Shown: in pieces, positions 1 through 16,800 of the stretch
Position numbering within the stretch: position 1 is the first letter of the stretch
Layout of the letters: each line of letters opens with the position of its first letter
Origin: Pegea sp. RAD2-039
Taxonomy: Eukaryota; Chordata; Thaliacea; Salpida; Salpidae
Direction of reading: 5' to 3'
Length of the DNA stretch: 64,000 nucleotides
Assembly: GCA_034620365.1 (NCBI GenBank)
Contig: JAQGEQ010000084.1
Location: forward strand, 1,984,001-2,048,000
The notes under the pieces: model-generated
What the model was told of the DNA's origin: nothing
Seen by the model: the letters and a program-made list of their open reading frames with translations, nothing else
The model's database searches: none
Program-made: the position numbers and the translations under genes

Positions 1-2751
<2,751 letters not shown>

Positions 2752-5700
2752 GTTGAGTGCTACGCCTAATTGATAAAATCAGAAAAATTTTGCATCGGCA
2801 GATATATCCCATTATATAATGAACAACTCTTAAAAAATAATACGCGTTTTAGCATGACGTAATACTGTTTCCTTAACAACAGACATCCCATAACCCAACT
2901 AACTTAAAAACTTGTGTCTTTTAATAATCATTTGTACATTTCATAAAAAGATCTTGAGCTTTGATTCAAGATTGCAATTACGTATAGTACGTAAGAACTA
3001 GCTGATATAAATACATTTTTATGAATGGAAATTTGTTGGTAAAGAAGATGGATGACTTAAATTAATCACAATCCAATAGTTCAGCTAATGAAGCAACAAT
3101 TAAAACTATTAGAAAAAGTTTAAACATTCTCAAAATAGTTATAAGAAAAGTTGAGAAAAGAACCAATCACAGAACAGTAACAGATAAATAGATATTTACT
3201 GTTAACTTTTAACTTCATAATTAAAATTTTTATTGAACCTCGTGAAAAGGGCAAACAAGCTTTTTACTAATATATATTGCATTTGAAATCATCAGTATTG
3301 ATTTTTTAGGTAAACTGATTGAGCTGAAAAACATCAAACCATCTGGTTGCTGCTTATTTCGAACTAATCAGATCTATTTTTTTAACGCGGAGTATACAAA
3401 AATATTTTAGCAATAACTTAAAAAGCGTGGCATATTTACATAAATAACTTTTAAATTTGATTGTAAAGATTCATCATAAAATTATATTGTCTCTAGTTTA
3501 TATGAGAATCTTTTCAATGACTTTCTGGAGTTTCAACTTAAAAGTGTTTCATTTTCTCGTTTGTAAACTGAATTTAATGAGTATACCTGTTTTTTATAAA
3601 AATCTTTAAATATGTTGTTCATACCTAAGAAAAATCTTACTTTAAGCACTTTTGATGTCTACTTAAGATGAAATAAATAATCATGTACAATAAGATCTTG
3701 CTGTTTAAATTCATGTTTGCTTTATGAATTAATTTCTAGTTTTAATATCAAATAACACAACTGTTTAATATTTATTTTTAAAAGCAGACAATAAACATAA
3801 AACACTTTTTTGCCAAAAACCAAAATGTTATTTAAACCTGATTAGCTTCTAACATCAAAACTCTTTTCTTAATCTAAATCAACGTTTACTTATAAATGAA
3901 TGATATCATCTTAAAAGTATTATTTGCCCATCATCTTATAAAAAGAAAATAAAGTTTGCATAAACATGTCAAACATACATATAAAGCTTTTTAAAGAAAA
4001 ATAATTAAAAGAACCTTTTTAATAGTTTAATTTCTCGTCAGTCATTTCGATTTTCAACACTTTAGCTGTTTCTATTTTAAACTAAAAAAGAGGTTTAGAT
4101 ACTTTTGCTAGAATTGCATTTTACATAAGCTCACAGACTTATTTCATCAATGTCATTTTTGTTATTACTTATTTTTTTAATAATTATTTTTTAAGTTAGC
4201 AGAAAACTTTGCATTATTTCTATTTTACAAACAGAAGGTTCAAAAAGCTGACCCAAAAATTAAACCGATCTCTAATAGATTGTCAAATTGAAACAACATT
4301 CTCTAAAACTATGGTAATAAAACCACAGAAATTTCCAAAAGTCTTCTGAGTAGATTATCTTCAAGTCTTTTAAATTACATTAACTGGTGAAGACATATTC
4401 CCTTTTTAAATACTAATTCAGAAAACTTTTTCAAAATTTTTAAGAAATTGATTTACTCTAGAAAATGTTAATTTATCTATCTTTTAATTTCGTAAAAAGT
4501 CGTTGATAATGAATACGAATCATATAAAATATTATAAATATAATCAATATCACATATGAATATAAAACGAATGCAAATATTGAATAAAATCCTTTATAAA
4601 TCCTGCATCATTAATAATTATCTTATCTTACAAACTGTAAAAATGTTTTATAAAAGTATAAATAAAATATTCTTTTATTACAAGTGTTTACTTGTCTGTT
4701 ATTTTGAATTTAAAGTCTTCTAATTAGCATGATTTAAAATGATGAATTTTAAAAATCATAAATGTGTTTCTTTAGACTTTATTATTACTGTTTGCTACAG
4801 ATTTGTTTGAAAGTAAAATAACAAATTCCAAACATTTAATTTAAGTTGTTTGTTCAATTCAACAACAGTTTAAAAATAAATAATATGCTACAAACCATTT
4901 TTTGTGCTTTAATTTATCACTAATTTAAAACAGCAAATTTGTTATTTAAGAAAGTACAACTCACTTTAGCAAACTTTTCGATGATAATTATTACATGTTT
5001 TTTAAAAGTAAAGTTTTTCGAGACTAATTAAAGCAAAATTAGAATTTAGAAAAACATCGGAAAAGTTATTAAATTTTCTTAAAAATGTTTTAAATCGTTT
5101 TAATTTTACGTCATACATTATTCCTTATAAAATTTGAAATAAATCTATTATCTAAATAAATCATCTTTTATTTCTTTTATTTCACTTGTTGATACGTGTT
5201 TATATTTTGTATGTTTCGAGAAAATGGAATGATTTGACTATTTGTAAACAATTTTGCTTATATAAGATCAAACACATTTTCTTTTTTTCAACTTCGTTGT
5301 TTTTTTTTTAATTTAAAATGTATAAATTCATTTGTCGATACGCTTCAGTAGTTTTAAGGTCATTGAAAATGTCTACATCCGCTTACAGTAATAAGATTTT
5401 ATCTAATTTTTTTTGTAACTCGCTGAACAAATGAGAAAAAAATGTTTGTGTTATTTGGCACACATATGGTTTGTGAAAATTAAAGCTAGACTACAATGTA
5501 AACTAGTTTAATTAAATCAATCTTTGTAAGTAATAAAGCAATTTTAGATATAACTCTTACTCTTTCATACATTTCATCTGTTGATTCATTCTTTGGTAAT
5601 ATTTCAATAACTAAAATGAATTAAATACAAATTTGGATATTTAGCATCAGTGAAATTTATTCAAATCTTTAATGAGTCTCAATGATATAGTAAAAAATCA

Positions 5701-8594
5701 ATTAGATCAATTGAGCTTTAATAAGTCCTATTAATCAATAGTACTTTTTCATTCTCTAACTATTTTAATAAGATGCATTTTATCTAAGAAAAGGGTTAAA
5801 GTTTTACAAATAAAAAATACCGATTTTTATGAGGTTTTTTAATGAGTATTTCGATGTTTACAGGTTTGATAACCATCTAACACCAATATATGAGATATTG
5901 ATATCAACATGACAAGCTTAAGTTACTATTTTCAAAATCTAATTATTTTATTTATTTCAATAAATGCGAAGGAAGGTGCCTCCCGCTAACACACATTCTC
6001 ACAAAAAAATCATCTTTTTATTCTTATTTTAAGTAAAAGTAGACGAAATATTATTTAGGATGTTGATTTTCAAAAGATAGCATGGTAAGAATGCAAATGA
6101 TACTAAAATTTTAAAATAATCCAATAAACTTTGAATATAAAATATTTCTATAGGTACTTTATAGTATATACAGAAGTAAAATGCACAAATACTTTAAAAT
6201 AGTTTACTTAAAACTAACGAAACAACTTCAAATAACAAACTTAAACGGTTTTTAGTTGCAAAAAAGATTTATAAGTTATTTAGACGTCTACTTGTTAACA
6301 GCCAACTGTCAATCGTTTTAAAATTTAAAAAAACTGAAAAATATTTTGTTTTATATTTTAGATTTTCAATAAACTTAATGTTACAATGTTATTTGGTTTG
6401 TGCACAAAACGTAAAACATTAACTTTTTCACACTTTTATTGACAAAAGTTAATTACATATATAATTTCAGCAATTTGTTTTTAAAATAAAAAGTTTTCAT
6501 TTGTTTATAAGTATCAAATTGTCTAAAACCTTAATACAGTAATAGGAAAATGTTATAAGATAAATTTCTAATCTATTTCTAAGAATTTTGAAAACCATTT
6601 GAGAGTATCAGAAAAAAAATTAAAACTTATAATTTATTCTAAAAAAAATCTACTGGAAACATTTTTTTATTTATCAAAAGCTTACATGTGATCATAGAAC
6701 TTTTATAGGTTGAAGTTAAATGCCTTAAACTATCTAACTGCCTGGAAACAGTCAACTAATAGTTGATTGATTTGTAACTTCAACAAGGTACTATATTTTT
6801 GTAGCAATTAAAAAAAAAGATAAAAGTATTTAAAAACAACTTAAAGTTTCAAAAAAAGATTTGAGCAAAGTTGTTAAAATGCTAAAAATATAGTAACTTA
6901 AGAGGTATTTTTAGGATTATTTTTGCGACAGAAAATTTCCGTTCTAATGACGGCCAAATATAGAACTAGTAGCTAAATAGAAACAAATTTTTACACGTCT
7001 TATTAAAAAATAATTATTTAACAATTAACGAGCCAACATAATTTGATTTTTAATAAATTCCCAGCCAAAGTGTTCTCTTCTATATTTTTGAATGCAAAAA
7101 ATAGTCTATACCTAATTCAGCGCTTATTGACCTTTTCATTTGCTGCACTTTTTTTAGATTACCAAGTGTTTCTCACACCTTTTTTAGAGTTGATTAAATT
7201 ACATAAGATTTATAAAATTAGACAAAACTTTTAAAGTGTAAAAACTGAACTACTTTAATAATTTTTTTTAATGAAATACTATAAAACTATATAAAGATCT
7301 TTTTTTAATCGATAAGTCTGCTGCTTGAGTATAATTTTCTTTTAAAACATTCCAAAGTCTTAGCTTAAAGACCCTCACTAATTCAAAACATTTGTAGAAT
7401 TTCTTGAAACTATTTCATCACCTGGAATTATTTTTGTCTATTTGACAAAAGTTATAAATAAAACTGGATTTTTACATTACATTATTAGACACATTTTCAA
7501 AATGCTTTCAAATATTTTTGATTCATTTTATTTGCAAATATTTAAAGTAAAAGGTTTTGAAGGTTAACTAACTTCATCGTTTTGTTCTTCATTTTATAAG
7601 CAGTGATTTGAGTCTTTTTAAAGGTTGTTACATTTTTATTGTCGTTTAATTTCTAAGCAAATATTTGGTTTTTACTAATCGTTAAAAAGATACAATTATT
7701 ATCAGTCTTTGAAACTAAAAACAATTTTAGCAAAATCTTATTTTATTTGAAAAAACATTTCAACATTAAATGCTACAAAAATAATTGCATCACCAACATG
7801 ATCTTTCGCATGTAACTTAGATACGACTCAAAAAGTGGAACAGACACACAATCATCTTGAACAGGTGACACTAAAAAGCACAAATTGTAGTATATAAGCA
7901 AAAAGTTGACTCCACTGAAGAATAGTAGTACTGAATGTTTACAATTAGAAAATAATATTTGCAAGATTTGTTGAGTACAGCTTAGTGGTTTTCAAGTCGA
8001 ATTTGTATTTATTTGTTCAATTAAATATTGAACTTTTTAAAATTTTGTTAGATTTAAAAATATGGAACTTTTGATTTTACATTTCAAGGAAATTATTTCG
8101 AATTTTAAAAGTTTAAAAACCACAACAACTTAATAGAAACGTTTCAAGATTTAGAAAAAAAGATTTTTGATTTTGACAAAACTACAATAACTTACAAGGA
8201 ACGAAATAATTGTTTGGAACAAAGCTTTGGTTAGACATTGAAGTAAAATACAAGATAAGGAATTAAAGTGAAATGTTCAGAATGCAGGCGATGGCAATGA
8301 TGAATATCTCACAAATACTTCTACATTCAACAAAAGCAGAAGTTGAAACAAACTGATCACACTTGATTCGTTCAAATGATAAAAAGTTGCTATAAAAATT
8401 GTTCAAATGAATTTGTAAGCTACTAGTCAAAGCACAAGAAAATAATCAAATTGAAGTCTGTTGAAAGCTAATTTACAAAAGTGAATCACAGCACCTCTAA
8501 AACTCCACTAAGTCATCTGTCTCTCAATTATACAGATGTCTATTTGCACCAATTCCTTTTTGAGACAAAATGTTTCAGGTAAATGTTTAACTAT
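2752..8594. other. AT-rich region without recognisable genes
   Basis: About 5.8 kb between the CHD start and the end of the MKK4 gene. It is very AT-rich with many short homopolymers. The few open frames (for example near 7043-7234 and 7773-7964) are short, hydrophobic and resemble no family I know. I see no repeat array and no RNA gene. Positions just above 2751 probably hold the CHD promoter or leader: a TTAG acceptor-like site ends at 2766, 14 nt before the ATG. Confidence 0.6.
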
Positions 8595-10434
8595 TTAATG
8601 AGGGTAGTCATCATTTCCGAGTAAGTCAGATGGATTCATCTGATCAAGCACACTACAGAAATACGCAGAAACAGGAACATAAATAGACTGAAAACCTCGT
8701 AAATATGAACTTTGAAGCAGTTTATCATATTTTGGTCGAAGTTTTGACTGAGAGATTGTCATCATGTTGATAAAATCAACAAAATTTTGACTAAAAGTTA
8801 ATTTGTCGCTGTAATTACATCGGATTTTTGGTGGTTGACCGTTGACTACCTGTAAAACGTTGGTTTCATCAAAAGTAGAATCAATAATTTCACAAGAGAA
8901 ACAATTCGGTTAATCTAATCAAAGTAGTTAGATTGAAATTGGATAAACAAATATCTGGGAATTATTTGAAGAGCCAAATTTTGGGTTGAATGATATTTGA
9001 GTGGAAACTAACTTGTGTTAATTGATCGAACACGCTCTTCCACTTCGGGTATGGGAACTTGCCGGTAGCTAGCTCAATTAATGAGATACCAAGACTCCAA
9101 ACATCTGATGTTACATCATAACCTGAAAATATAAGAAATAATTTCATTTGAAATATAGGAAGTGAAGTTTGTGTTACAAGTTTGTGTTGGTTCGATCCGT
9201 TCAGGTGCCATGTAGGGTCTACATCCCACATCTCTTGTTTTAGCGATTGAATTAATCAGCTGACCACTGATACTGAAGTCACACAACTTGATGTTACCTC
9301 CTCGGTCAATTAAGATGTTTGATGGTTTAACATCTCGATGAATGATTTGAAGAGACTCCTACGAACAATTTATGTGAATCACTGGAAGATGAAACCAGTA
9401 AAAGAATCAATTTATTCGATTGATTAAAACAAAGTCATCAACAAACTTTCAGATAATCTAAAGCTTTGACAGTTGCTTGTGCGATCTTTCCCAAGATATC
9501 TTCAGGGATTCGGTCCTTCATCTTATTGTAAACGAAACGATAAAATTTGTCGAGTGAAGTTGACATTAGTTCCATGCAAATCCAACAATCCCCTTCCCAA
9601 AAAACAGCCCCATAAAATTTAACAATGTAAGGACAATCACTACTCCTCATCACCTGAAAATCATTTCTAATTATTCCACTTTTTAGTGAATCAAAACGGA
9701 ATTAGTTTCAAACCAAGAAAATGATTTTTTGAAACAAATTTGTTGGAAATTTACCACATCGAGATCCATCAGTAGTTTATTCTGTTCTTGTTCATCAACT
9801 GTTGTTCTAATTCGTTTTACAGCCATCTTAGTAAAGGTTGATTTATGAATCATCTTGTTTACAGATCCAAATGCTCCTCGTCCGATCTCTCCCTGATCTT
9901 CTAAGTCTGAGGCGATAAACTCAAATGGCTAAAAAGAAAATTGAAGAATTTAGTTGATTAAAGAGTTCCATTTATTTTGTAAATAAAAATAATCTAAACA
10001 AGAATAGTTTTATACAAACTATTTCAACTTGAACAAGTTCAACTAACTTCTTTATCATGATCAAACTTCAAAAATCCAACTTTTTCCTGGGTGAATGTCT
10101 TGTAAAAGTTCTCAGCTGTTAACTTCGAAGAAGTTGAAGATAAAAATTTATTTCTAGAATTATTCTGGTAGAACTTCGGCAATTGTTGTTGGCTGGTTGA
10201 GTGTGTTTGTGAATTTGAGCTATGCACGAACCCACCACCTTGTAAATCAAATTTCTTCAGTGAAAGTGGCAGTATACTGTTCATCTGTTCTTGCTGTTTT
10301 TTTGAAAGTGTCCCTGGAGGCAGGTCGTCATCAATATTTATAGATGATGGAGCAAATCCAGGCTTCTTCTTAAAATTTAAAAACAAAGGAGCTGTTGGCT
10401 TTGATCTATTAGGTGAAGATGATTGATTCATCAT
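8595..10434 (-). CDS. MAP2K4: Dual-specificity MAP kinase kinase 4 (MKK4/SEK1)
   Basis: Activates JNK and p38 by phosphorylating the Thr and Tyr of their activation loops. Six exons: 10434-10048, 9928-9755, 9653-9447, 9358-9178, 9122-9013, 8849-8595, giving 437 residues. The Ser/Gln/Asn-rich N-terminus has a basic-hydrophobic stretch ([10 protein letters not shown]) that could be the MAPK docking site. The kinase domain shows the Gly loop (IGRGAFGSV), the ATP-binding lysine (MAVKRI), the catalytic HRDVKPSN and APE. The two activation sites of the family are present in SIAKT. The block [19 protein letters not shown] and the near-identity of [10 protein letters not shown] identify MKK4 rather than MKK3/6 or MKK7. 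Oddity: the DFG motif reads DFS (codon AGT near 9272), while neighbouring residues ([11 protein letters not shown]) are otherwise canonical. An acceptor-like TTAG lies 7 nt before the ATG. Confidence 0.95.
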
Positions 10435-13400
10435 TTACTTTCTAACATAGTCTATTAATTATTAAAATTAAAATGGTACCTATGAAACAAAAAATTAAGA
10501 TTTACAAAATAATTAGTTTATTAAATGACTTTTTTAAATACTTTTAAATTAATTTAAACTGAAAAAATAAAAATCTTATAATAATAAAACTGTTTAATTT
10601 ATTTATAAAGTTAATTTTTATTCTTGAATCTTAAAATTTTGATAAACAAGAGCTTCTAAAAATTATAAACTATTTTTATATAAATAATGAATTTAAAATC
10701 ATAATTTTCAGTCATATAAAACCAGTTTTTTAAATTAACTGAAATGACTAAAATAGTGTAAAGAAAAAACTCAACTTCACAAAAATGAATATTTTTAAAC
10801 ATTTATTTTGATAATACAAGCTCATCAATAATCTATAATAAATTTTAGTCTATTCAAAAGTATTTTCGAATAAAAACGTTTAAACTCAGTGACATTAACT
10901 TTTTGAAAAGCTTTTAGCATGATTAATATAGATGAAAAATAAAAGATATAATTAGATATATGCAGAATATCTAAAAATAAAATATCATGAATCAAGGAAA
11001 TGTTTCAATTTTAAGAAACTAATATGCAAAACTTGAGTCCATATTATACAAAGATAATTGAATTTATTTAATTATCAGTAGTTTAGAGAGATAATTATTT
11101 AAATTATTAATAAAATCTCTAAATGGAAAATTGATAAAAGCTAATTAATTATGCTGTTTACAAAAATAAGGGAAATAAATAAAGTTTAATAAAACTAAAA
11201 ATTTTATTTCTATAAACTAACCATTGATATATTAAACTTTATAAAATACTATTTGATAAACTTAAATGCTACATAAACTTTGAAAAGATTAATAAATTTG
11301 TTTCAAATCATATTACTAAAGCATTTAACAAGATTTTATGTAAAATATAAATTAATTTCAGCATTCAATTAGCATTTGAATAACACACAAAAAAATTATT
11401 CAAACTTACTTTAGTTTTAAAGGTTCCCAAAAACAGTTGTAAAAGTTACTCTAAAAATATTATTCTTTAATCAATAAGGAAATGTAAATAATTACAAACA
11501 AATATATAAACACTAATTAATAGATTCCTAACTTTGATTGAAACATAAAATGTAGATTAGATCATGAAAACGATAAGGAATACGATAAAAATGCTATTTT
11601 ATATTTGGTGAAAATTTTATAAATTGAACCTAAAAGACGAATGCAAGATAGAGAAATTACTCTATCCATAACTAATTTAACTAAAATTATAAAGCAGAAA
11701 AACAATCTGGTCTATTACAGTTTGAGCCACGAGTACTAATGTATATTTTAAAGAATATTTAGTTGAAAAGCAAATTAAATACTTAAAGCTTATACAATGA
11801 AGTCATTTACTTTACAGAAAATTCCACATAACAAAGAATCAATTGTTAATTAAAAATTACAAGTTCATCAAGACTATAATAAAACTGTAGATAAAATGAA
11901 CAGAATAATTTTTAATTTAATTTCTATCTTGTTGCTTTTAAACTAAAGAAAAATAAAAAATAATTTAGATATCACATTAGTCGTTCAGGCAGCATTTACG
12001 AGATTGATATGCTGGAAACTTAATGGTAAAAGCTTTGTGAAAATTGTCTTAGCTTCTTAAAATTAGATCTTTTGGAAATTCAACGGATTATATACGACTT
12101 AATTCCTATTAAAAAAAATGTTCACAATGAAGCTGACCTTTAAAACGATACTTTTTCTCCATTAACCCTACTTGCAAGTAATATAAACTGTTATTTACAG
12201 AATAAACTACAATTTAAAATCATTAATGGTTTCTGTAATCTTAACTTTAATGCTTTCGTAAAAGATTGCAAGCTTTCATACGTCCTTATGGGCTTGTCGT
12301 TCAGAATTAACCCATCCAACAGCTTTAATAACACCCAGTGAACTAATAGTTTTTTTTTAATATGGTAATCACAATTTGGAATCTTCTTTCCTCCTGAGTC
12401 AAACAACTTCACCTCTATTAAAATTGTGTAAAACAGATTAGACTTCTGCATTTTGGTTAATAAACGATAAATAATACTGTCAGTTTCTTTATTTTTTCAC
12501 AAATTTTTGATTCATAACTTATATTTACTCATACCTATGCATTGTTTTTATTATTTTTATTACAAGTTATGTTAAACTGTAATACTAGAGACTTTTTCAT
12601 TATCTTTCTGCAGTCATATTATCTTGTGTGCTATTTCATGAGCACTATAAGAGTTGTATAATTTGTCACCTGCAGCCATGCGTTGAATGAAATAAATAAA
12701 TAGACAGATTTTTAAAATATTACAGAAATTGATTTTTTAAATATTTTTTATAGTAAAATTATACAATTGTTGCAAATAAGTTTACATCTACCAACATAAT
12801 CTTGAAATATTTTATTTTATTGTTTGTTATAATAAACTTTTTGATTATCCTGAAAATGTTCTTACTTCCATCAATAAATTTTAAAATACACGATTAGCTG
12901 TTCCAGTTCAATTGGCAGGATATTCTCTTAACTTGAAATAGGTTATGCCTGAGAAAATTTGACTATAAGAAAACCGATAAGAAATATAACTTTTAGCCAG
13001 AGATTTTTGTATAATTAGAAAATATTTTCACCAGAGCACTATTGTAAATATTTGTTTATTTTCCAAAACAAAACCCTTTAACATTAGAGAACTTTTTCAT
13101 ATTTTTTTAATGTATTGTCAAAACTTGTAGTTCCTTTTTTCTTTCAAACTTTTCAATAAATTTGACTTTTCTTCAACGATATGTCTCGTAAAAGACGTTT
13201 TAATTTGACATTTAGTTTTTTTTTATGTTTTCTTGTTTCAAATGTAAATTAAGATTTCGAGTACAAAGTAAACTTTTTAATTTGATTTTGTAAAAAATAT
13301 ATTTATTTTAGAAGTGAAACTTATAGAGATTGAAGGCAGTAAAAGTTTTTTTTTAAGTTTTGTAAGTGATTAAACAAAAAACTCAAAACAAAAAATTAAA

Positions 13401-13803
13401 ACTCTAAAGTTATGCTTATTTGAGACTCCAAAATTAGATTCCTTGTTTTTTTATTGTTGTGTTTAAATATTGTATAAGAATACGATAAGACATATATAAG
13501 CGAGAAATACGATAAGAAAATTATCTTTGCTTTCTGGTGTTTCAATATGAGAAATTGAAAATCGATAGTTAGATGTTTATTTATATTTTAAATTAAAGAA
13601 AATAGTTTCAAAAGTACAAATTAAATTTGTCAAATAATAAACAAAAAACATTAAGTTTTAATGAAATCAAATTCATATAGATTACATTATAAGATTATTT
13701 TATATGAAATACATTAGCCAAACAAGGTTTTTGATAAATTAGTTTTTTGTAAAAATATAAATCTTTTTAATATGTTGTTACATCTTCAGGAATAAACAAA
13801 AAC
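10435..13803. other. AT-rich intergenic region between MKK4 and the multicopper oxidase
   Basis: Mostly featureless AT-rich sequence between two divergent genes. It contains one arm of an inverted dispersed repeat (12590-12705). At 12191-12451 on the minus strand an 86-codon open frame, slightly less AT-rich than its surroundings, has no recognisable domain. Its middle (IEVKLFDSGGKKIP) looks protein-like, but I cannot assign it to a gene or an element. The last bases (13781-13789) form a T-rich CTTCAG acceptor-like site 14 nt before the oxidase ATG. Confidence 0.5.
12590..12705. repeat. Dispersed repeat, copy A (inverted relative to copy B at 14525)
   Basis: About 115 bp beginning TTTTTCATTATCTTTCTG and ending CAGCCATGCGTTGAATG followed by AAATAAATAAATA. 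The reverse complement of 14525-14625 aligns along its length with diverged internal sequence. The AAATAA-rich end resembles the tail of a short retroposon. No target-site duplication was identified. Confidence 0.7.
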
Positions 13804-16800
13804 ATGTTTAAGATACTTTTGATGACATGTTTATTGGCTTTCTCATGTCAACTAACTCAAGCTGTGATTGAATGTTCAATGAATTTTCCTTGCAAGAATT
13901 TTGCAGGTAACATTTCTAAAATGACCTAAATAGATCTCTTCATCTGATAACCACTGTATGAGCTTCATCAATAACTTTATCTTAAGTTAAATGCTTTTTA
14001 CAACAGTTGGTTCAAAGTTCGAGCAACCCAAACAGGTTGTTGCTACAAAAGATGAAAACCTGGTGACTTTAGTCGCTGGCATAAGTTCATTTGATGTAGA
14101 CTGGCTGAATGGTCAGCGTCGGCTTTTTAATGGGTCTATGGTTGGACCAACAATTCGTATTCGATCAGGAACTAAGCTTAATATAAAATTGGTAAGATTT
14201 TGCAAAATATCATTACATAATGAATTGAAAAGATTCCTAAACTTTTTTATGTTTTACATAAAAGTTTATATTAAAAACTTGAAAAAAAAATGAAGATCAC
14301 TTTAAAATGTTTACAGATCAATAATCTTACCTCAGATGATGATCCAGATTCAAATCAGACAAACATTTTGCAGTTTCCAAACCGAGTCAGTCTTCATACT
14401 CATGGGTTGCATGTCAGCAGTCAGGTAGAAATTACAACTAGTTTCTGTATACAGCAAAAGTGATTTTTGTGTAATTATTGAAGTTTAAAATCATTTAAAA
14501 GTCCTCTAAAGGTTACTTTATCTATCTATTTATTTCATTCAACGCATGGCTGAAGATGACAAATTATATTTTATTTATTTAACAAACAGAACAATATGAA
14601 CAGAAAGATAATGAAAAGTTCTTAAGTATCACAAAAAAAATGTTTAAAAAGTTGAAGAAAAACCAAAATATAATTTTAATAATTTATTCAATGAATTTGA
14701 AATTCATTTTTTAACGTAGGAACCACAAGACAATCCGTTTGTTGTAGTAAGACCGCAAGCAGAGTATGAATACCAATATGAAATTAACAAGAACCAACCA
14801 GCTGGAACCCTTTGGTATCATCCCCATGTCCATGGTTCTGTTCATTTTCAGGTTCTTTGACTATCCACTAAACTTTAAATGCATCAAACTGTTTGAAGAT
14901 TATAAGTGGCCTCGTTGGGATGTTAATTGTAGAAGATGAGGACAACGAGATGTCAGAGATTTCATGTCCTGATAACTGTGAAAAAGAGGTTCAAATTGTT
15001 TTTCAATCTTTTCAATACTCCAGTGATCCCGATGATTCGGATGGAGCCTTCTCGCTGTTGCAGGATGAGATTGGTGACAATCTCGAGTACAGGTGAGGAG
15101 CTTACATCTGACTTTTATTTCGATTTTTGTTTAAACCGTTTTTTAAGATTTTCTAATATTTCTGTGAACGGATCTTCAAGTAATCTTGAAGAATGGCTAG
15201 AAGACCCTGAAAATGAAGTCAAATACATTCTTGTTAATGGAATGCTTCAACCTAAACTTGATCTGGTGGCTGGTGAATTGAGGCGTTTCAGGTGAAGTTT
15301 GAGGTTTTATAAAATATCAATATTAATAGAAATATATGAAAATGTAAATAAGTTTAAATTTCATTCCATTTGGTGAATGAATTGTTTAAAAAAATGCTTA
15401 AAAAACTCATTTAGCAACGATAACAAATTTGGTTTAAGTTTTCAGCAAAGTTGGTTTGAAATCCGTGGGGTAACAAAAGTTAAATAAAAACCAACCTGAC
15501 TTGGTAGGTTTAGCATCTTAAACAGCAAACACTCTTCGACTAACTAATTTAATCTTTGTACAAAATTGTATTTTTAAGAGACCTGACTATAAATAAAAAT
15601 TGTAAACATAATCAAAAATCAATTATTACTTTAAAGTTACGAGAAATTTGAAATAAGTAAATATTTATTATTTTTATTGAAAATGAAATGAAAAGTTAAT
15701 AAAGTAAAATGTAAAGTTGAAGAACAAGTCACTGAAGTTTGAAAGAAGATTTGCTGTTGCATTCTTAAGCTTGATTATTTTGAATCTTTTTATTTCTTTC
15801 TTAAAATATGAAGTATCTATACCTTAAGCATCACCATTTAAGTATCTATGAAGCTATGAAATAGACCTGGCGTCATAAAATTTCAATTTACTGATCAAGT
15901 CTTTGTTGAGAATCGTTAGTTTAAACAAAACTTTAAATCGTACAATTTCAGTCACCAAGTTGTTTGCTTATATTTATGTGATTTAATATTTGTGATTTAT
16001 AAATACAAGTTGTTGATTTAACCTTTTTGTGTGTTGTTTACAGATTTGTAAATGCTGCTGGTGTTCAAGCCTTAGCGCTTCAAATAGTTGGAACCAACGA
16101 TAGTGAAAAATGTGAAGTGATGGAGGTAGCAATTGATGGGGTTTATTTAGATATGCCCCGTACCTCACCTTTAGGTAGATCTTTACTGGTTTCAGCGACC
16201 CGTCTAGATTGGATAGTTCTTTGCAATGTTCCCGGAACTTATGAGGTGAAACCGCAGATCACTCCTTACTTTTTCATTTTTCATTTTATTTTTAGCTTCG
16301 TTCAGTCTTTAATGATGAAGATGAAGATTCTTTGGGGGGTCATCCAACTTTCAATGGAGTCTTAATGACTTTAGATGTTGTTGAATCTTCATCTAATGAA
16401 ACGATTCCAGATAAACTTCCAAAACTTCCTGACTTCTTGAATGATCTTAGGAACATATCTGGAAGTGAAATTTCCGGCCGATTTACCATTGAAGTCACTC
16501 CAACTGATTCTATGAACCGAGAAGATTATAAGGGGAACTACCCAAGGTGAAACTTCATCAAATTATAATTATGATTAATCGCCACTTTTGAAAGCTTTAA
16601 GAAAAAGTCATAAATAGAAATCCACTTTTTATAGTTTTGATAAATTTCTTAATTTGATTTTTAACTTTGTTCAAAAACTTTCAATATTTTTTTTATATTT
16701 TGTAATATTAAATAGATACATAGCTGAAGTCGGTACAATACAAGAATGGAATTTTGTTAATTCGGAATTTGAAACATCTCATCCTATTCATATGCATATC

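Noticed and set aside
12191..12451. 86-codon minus-strand frame as a gene
   Set aside because: No recognised domain, and no partner exons with matching phase found nearby.
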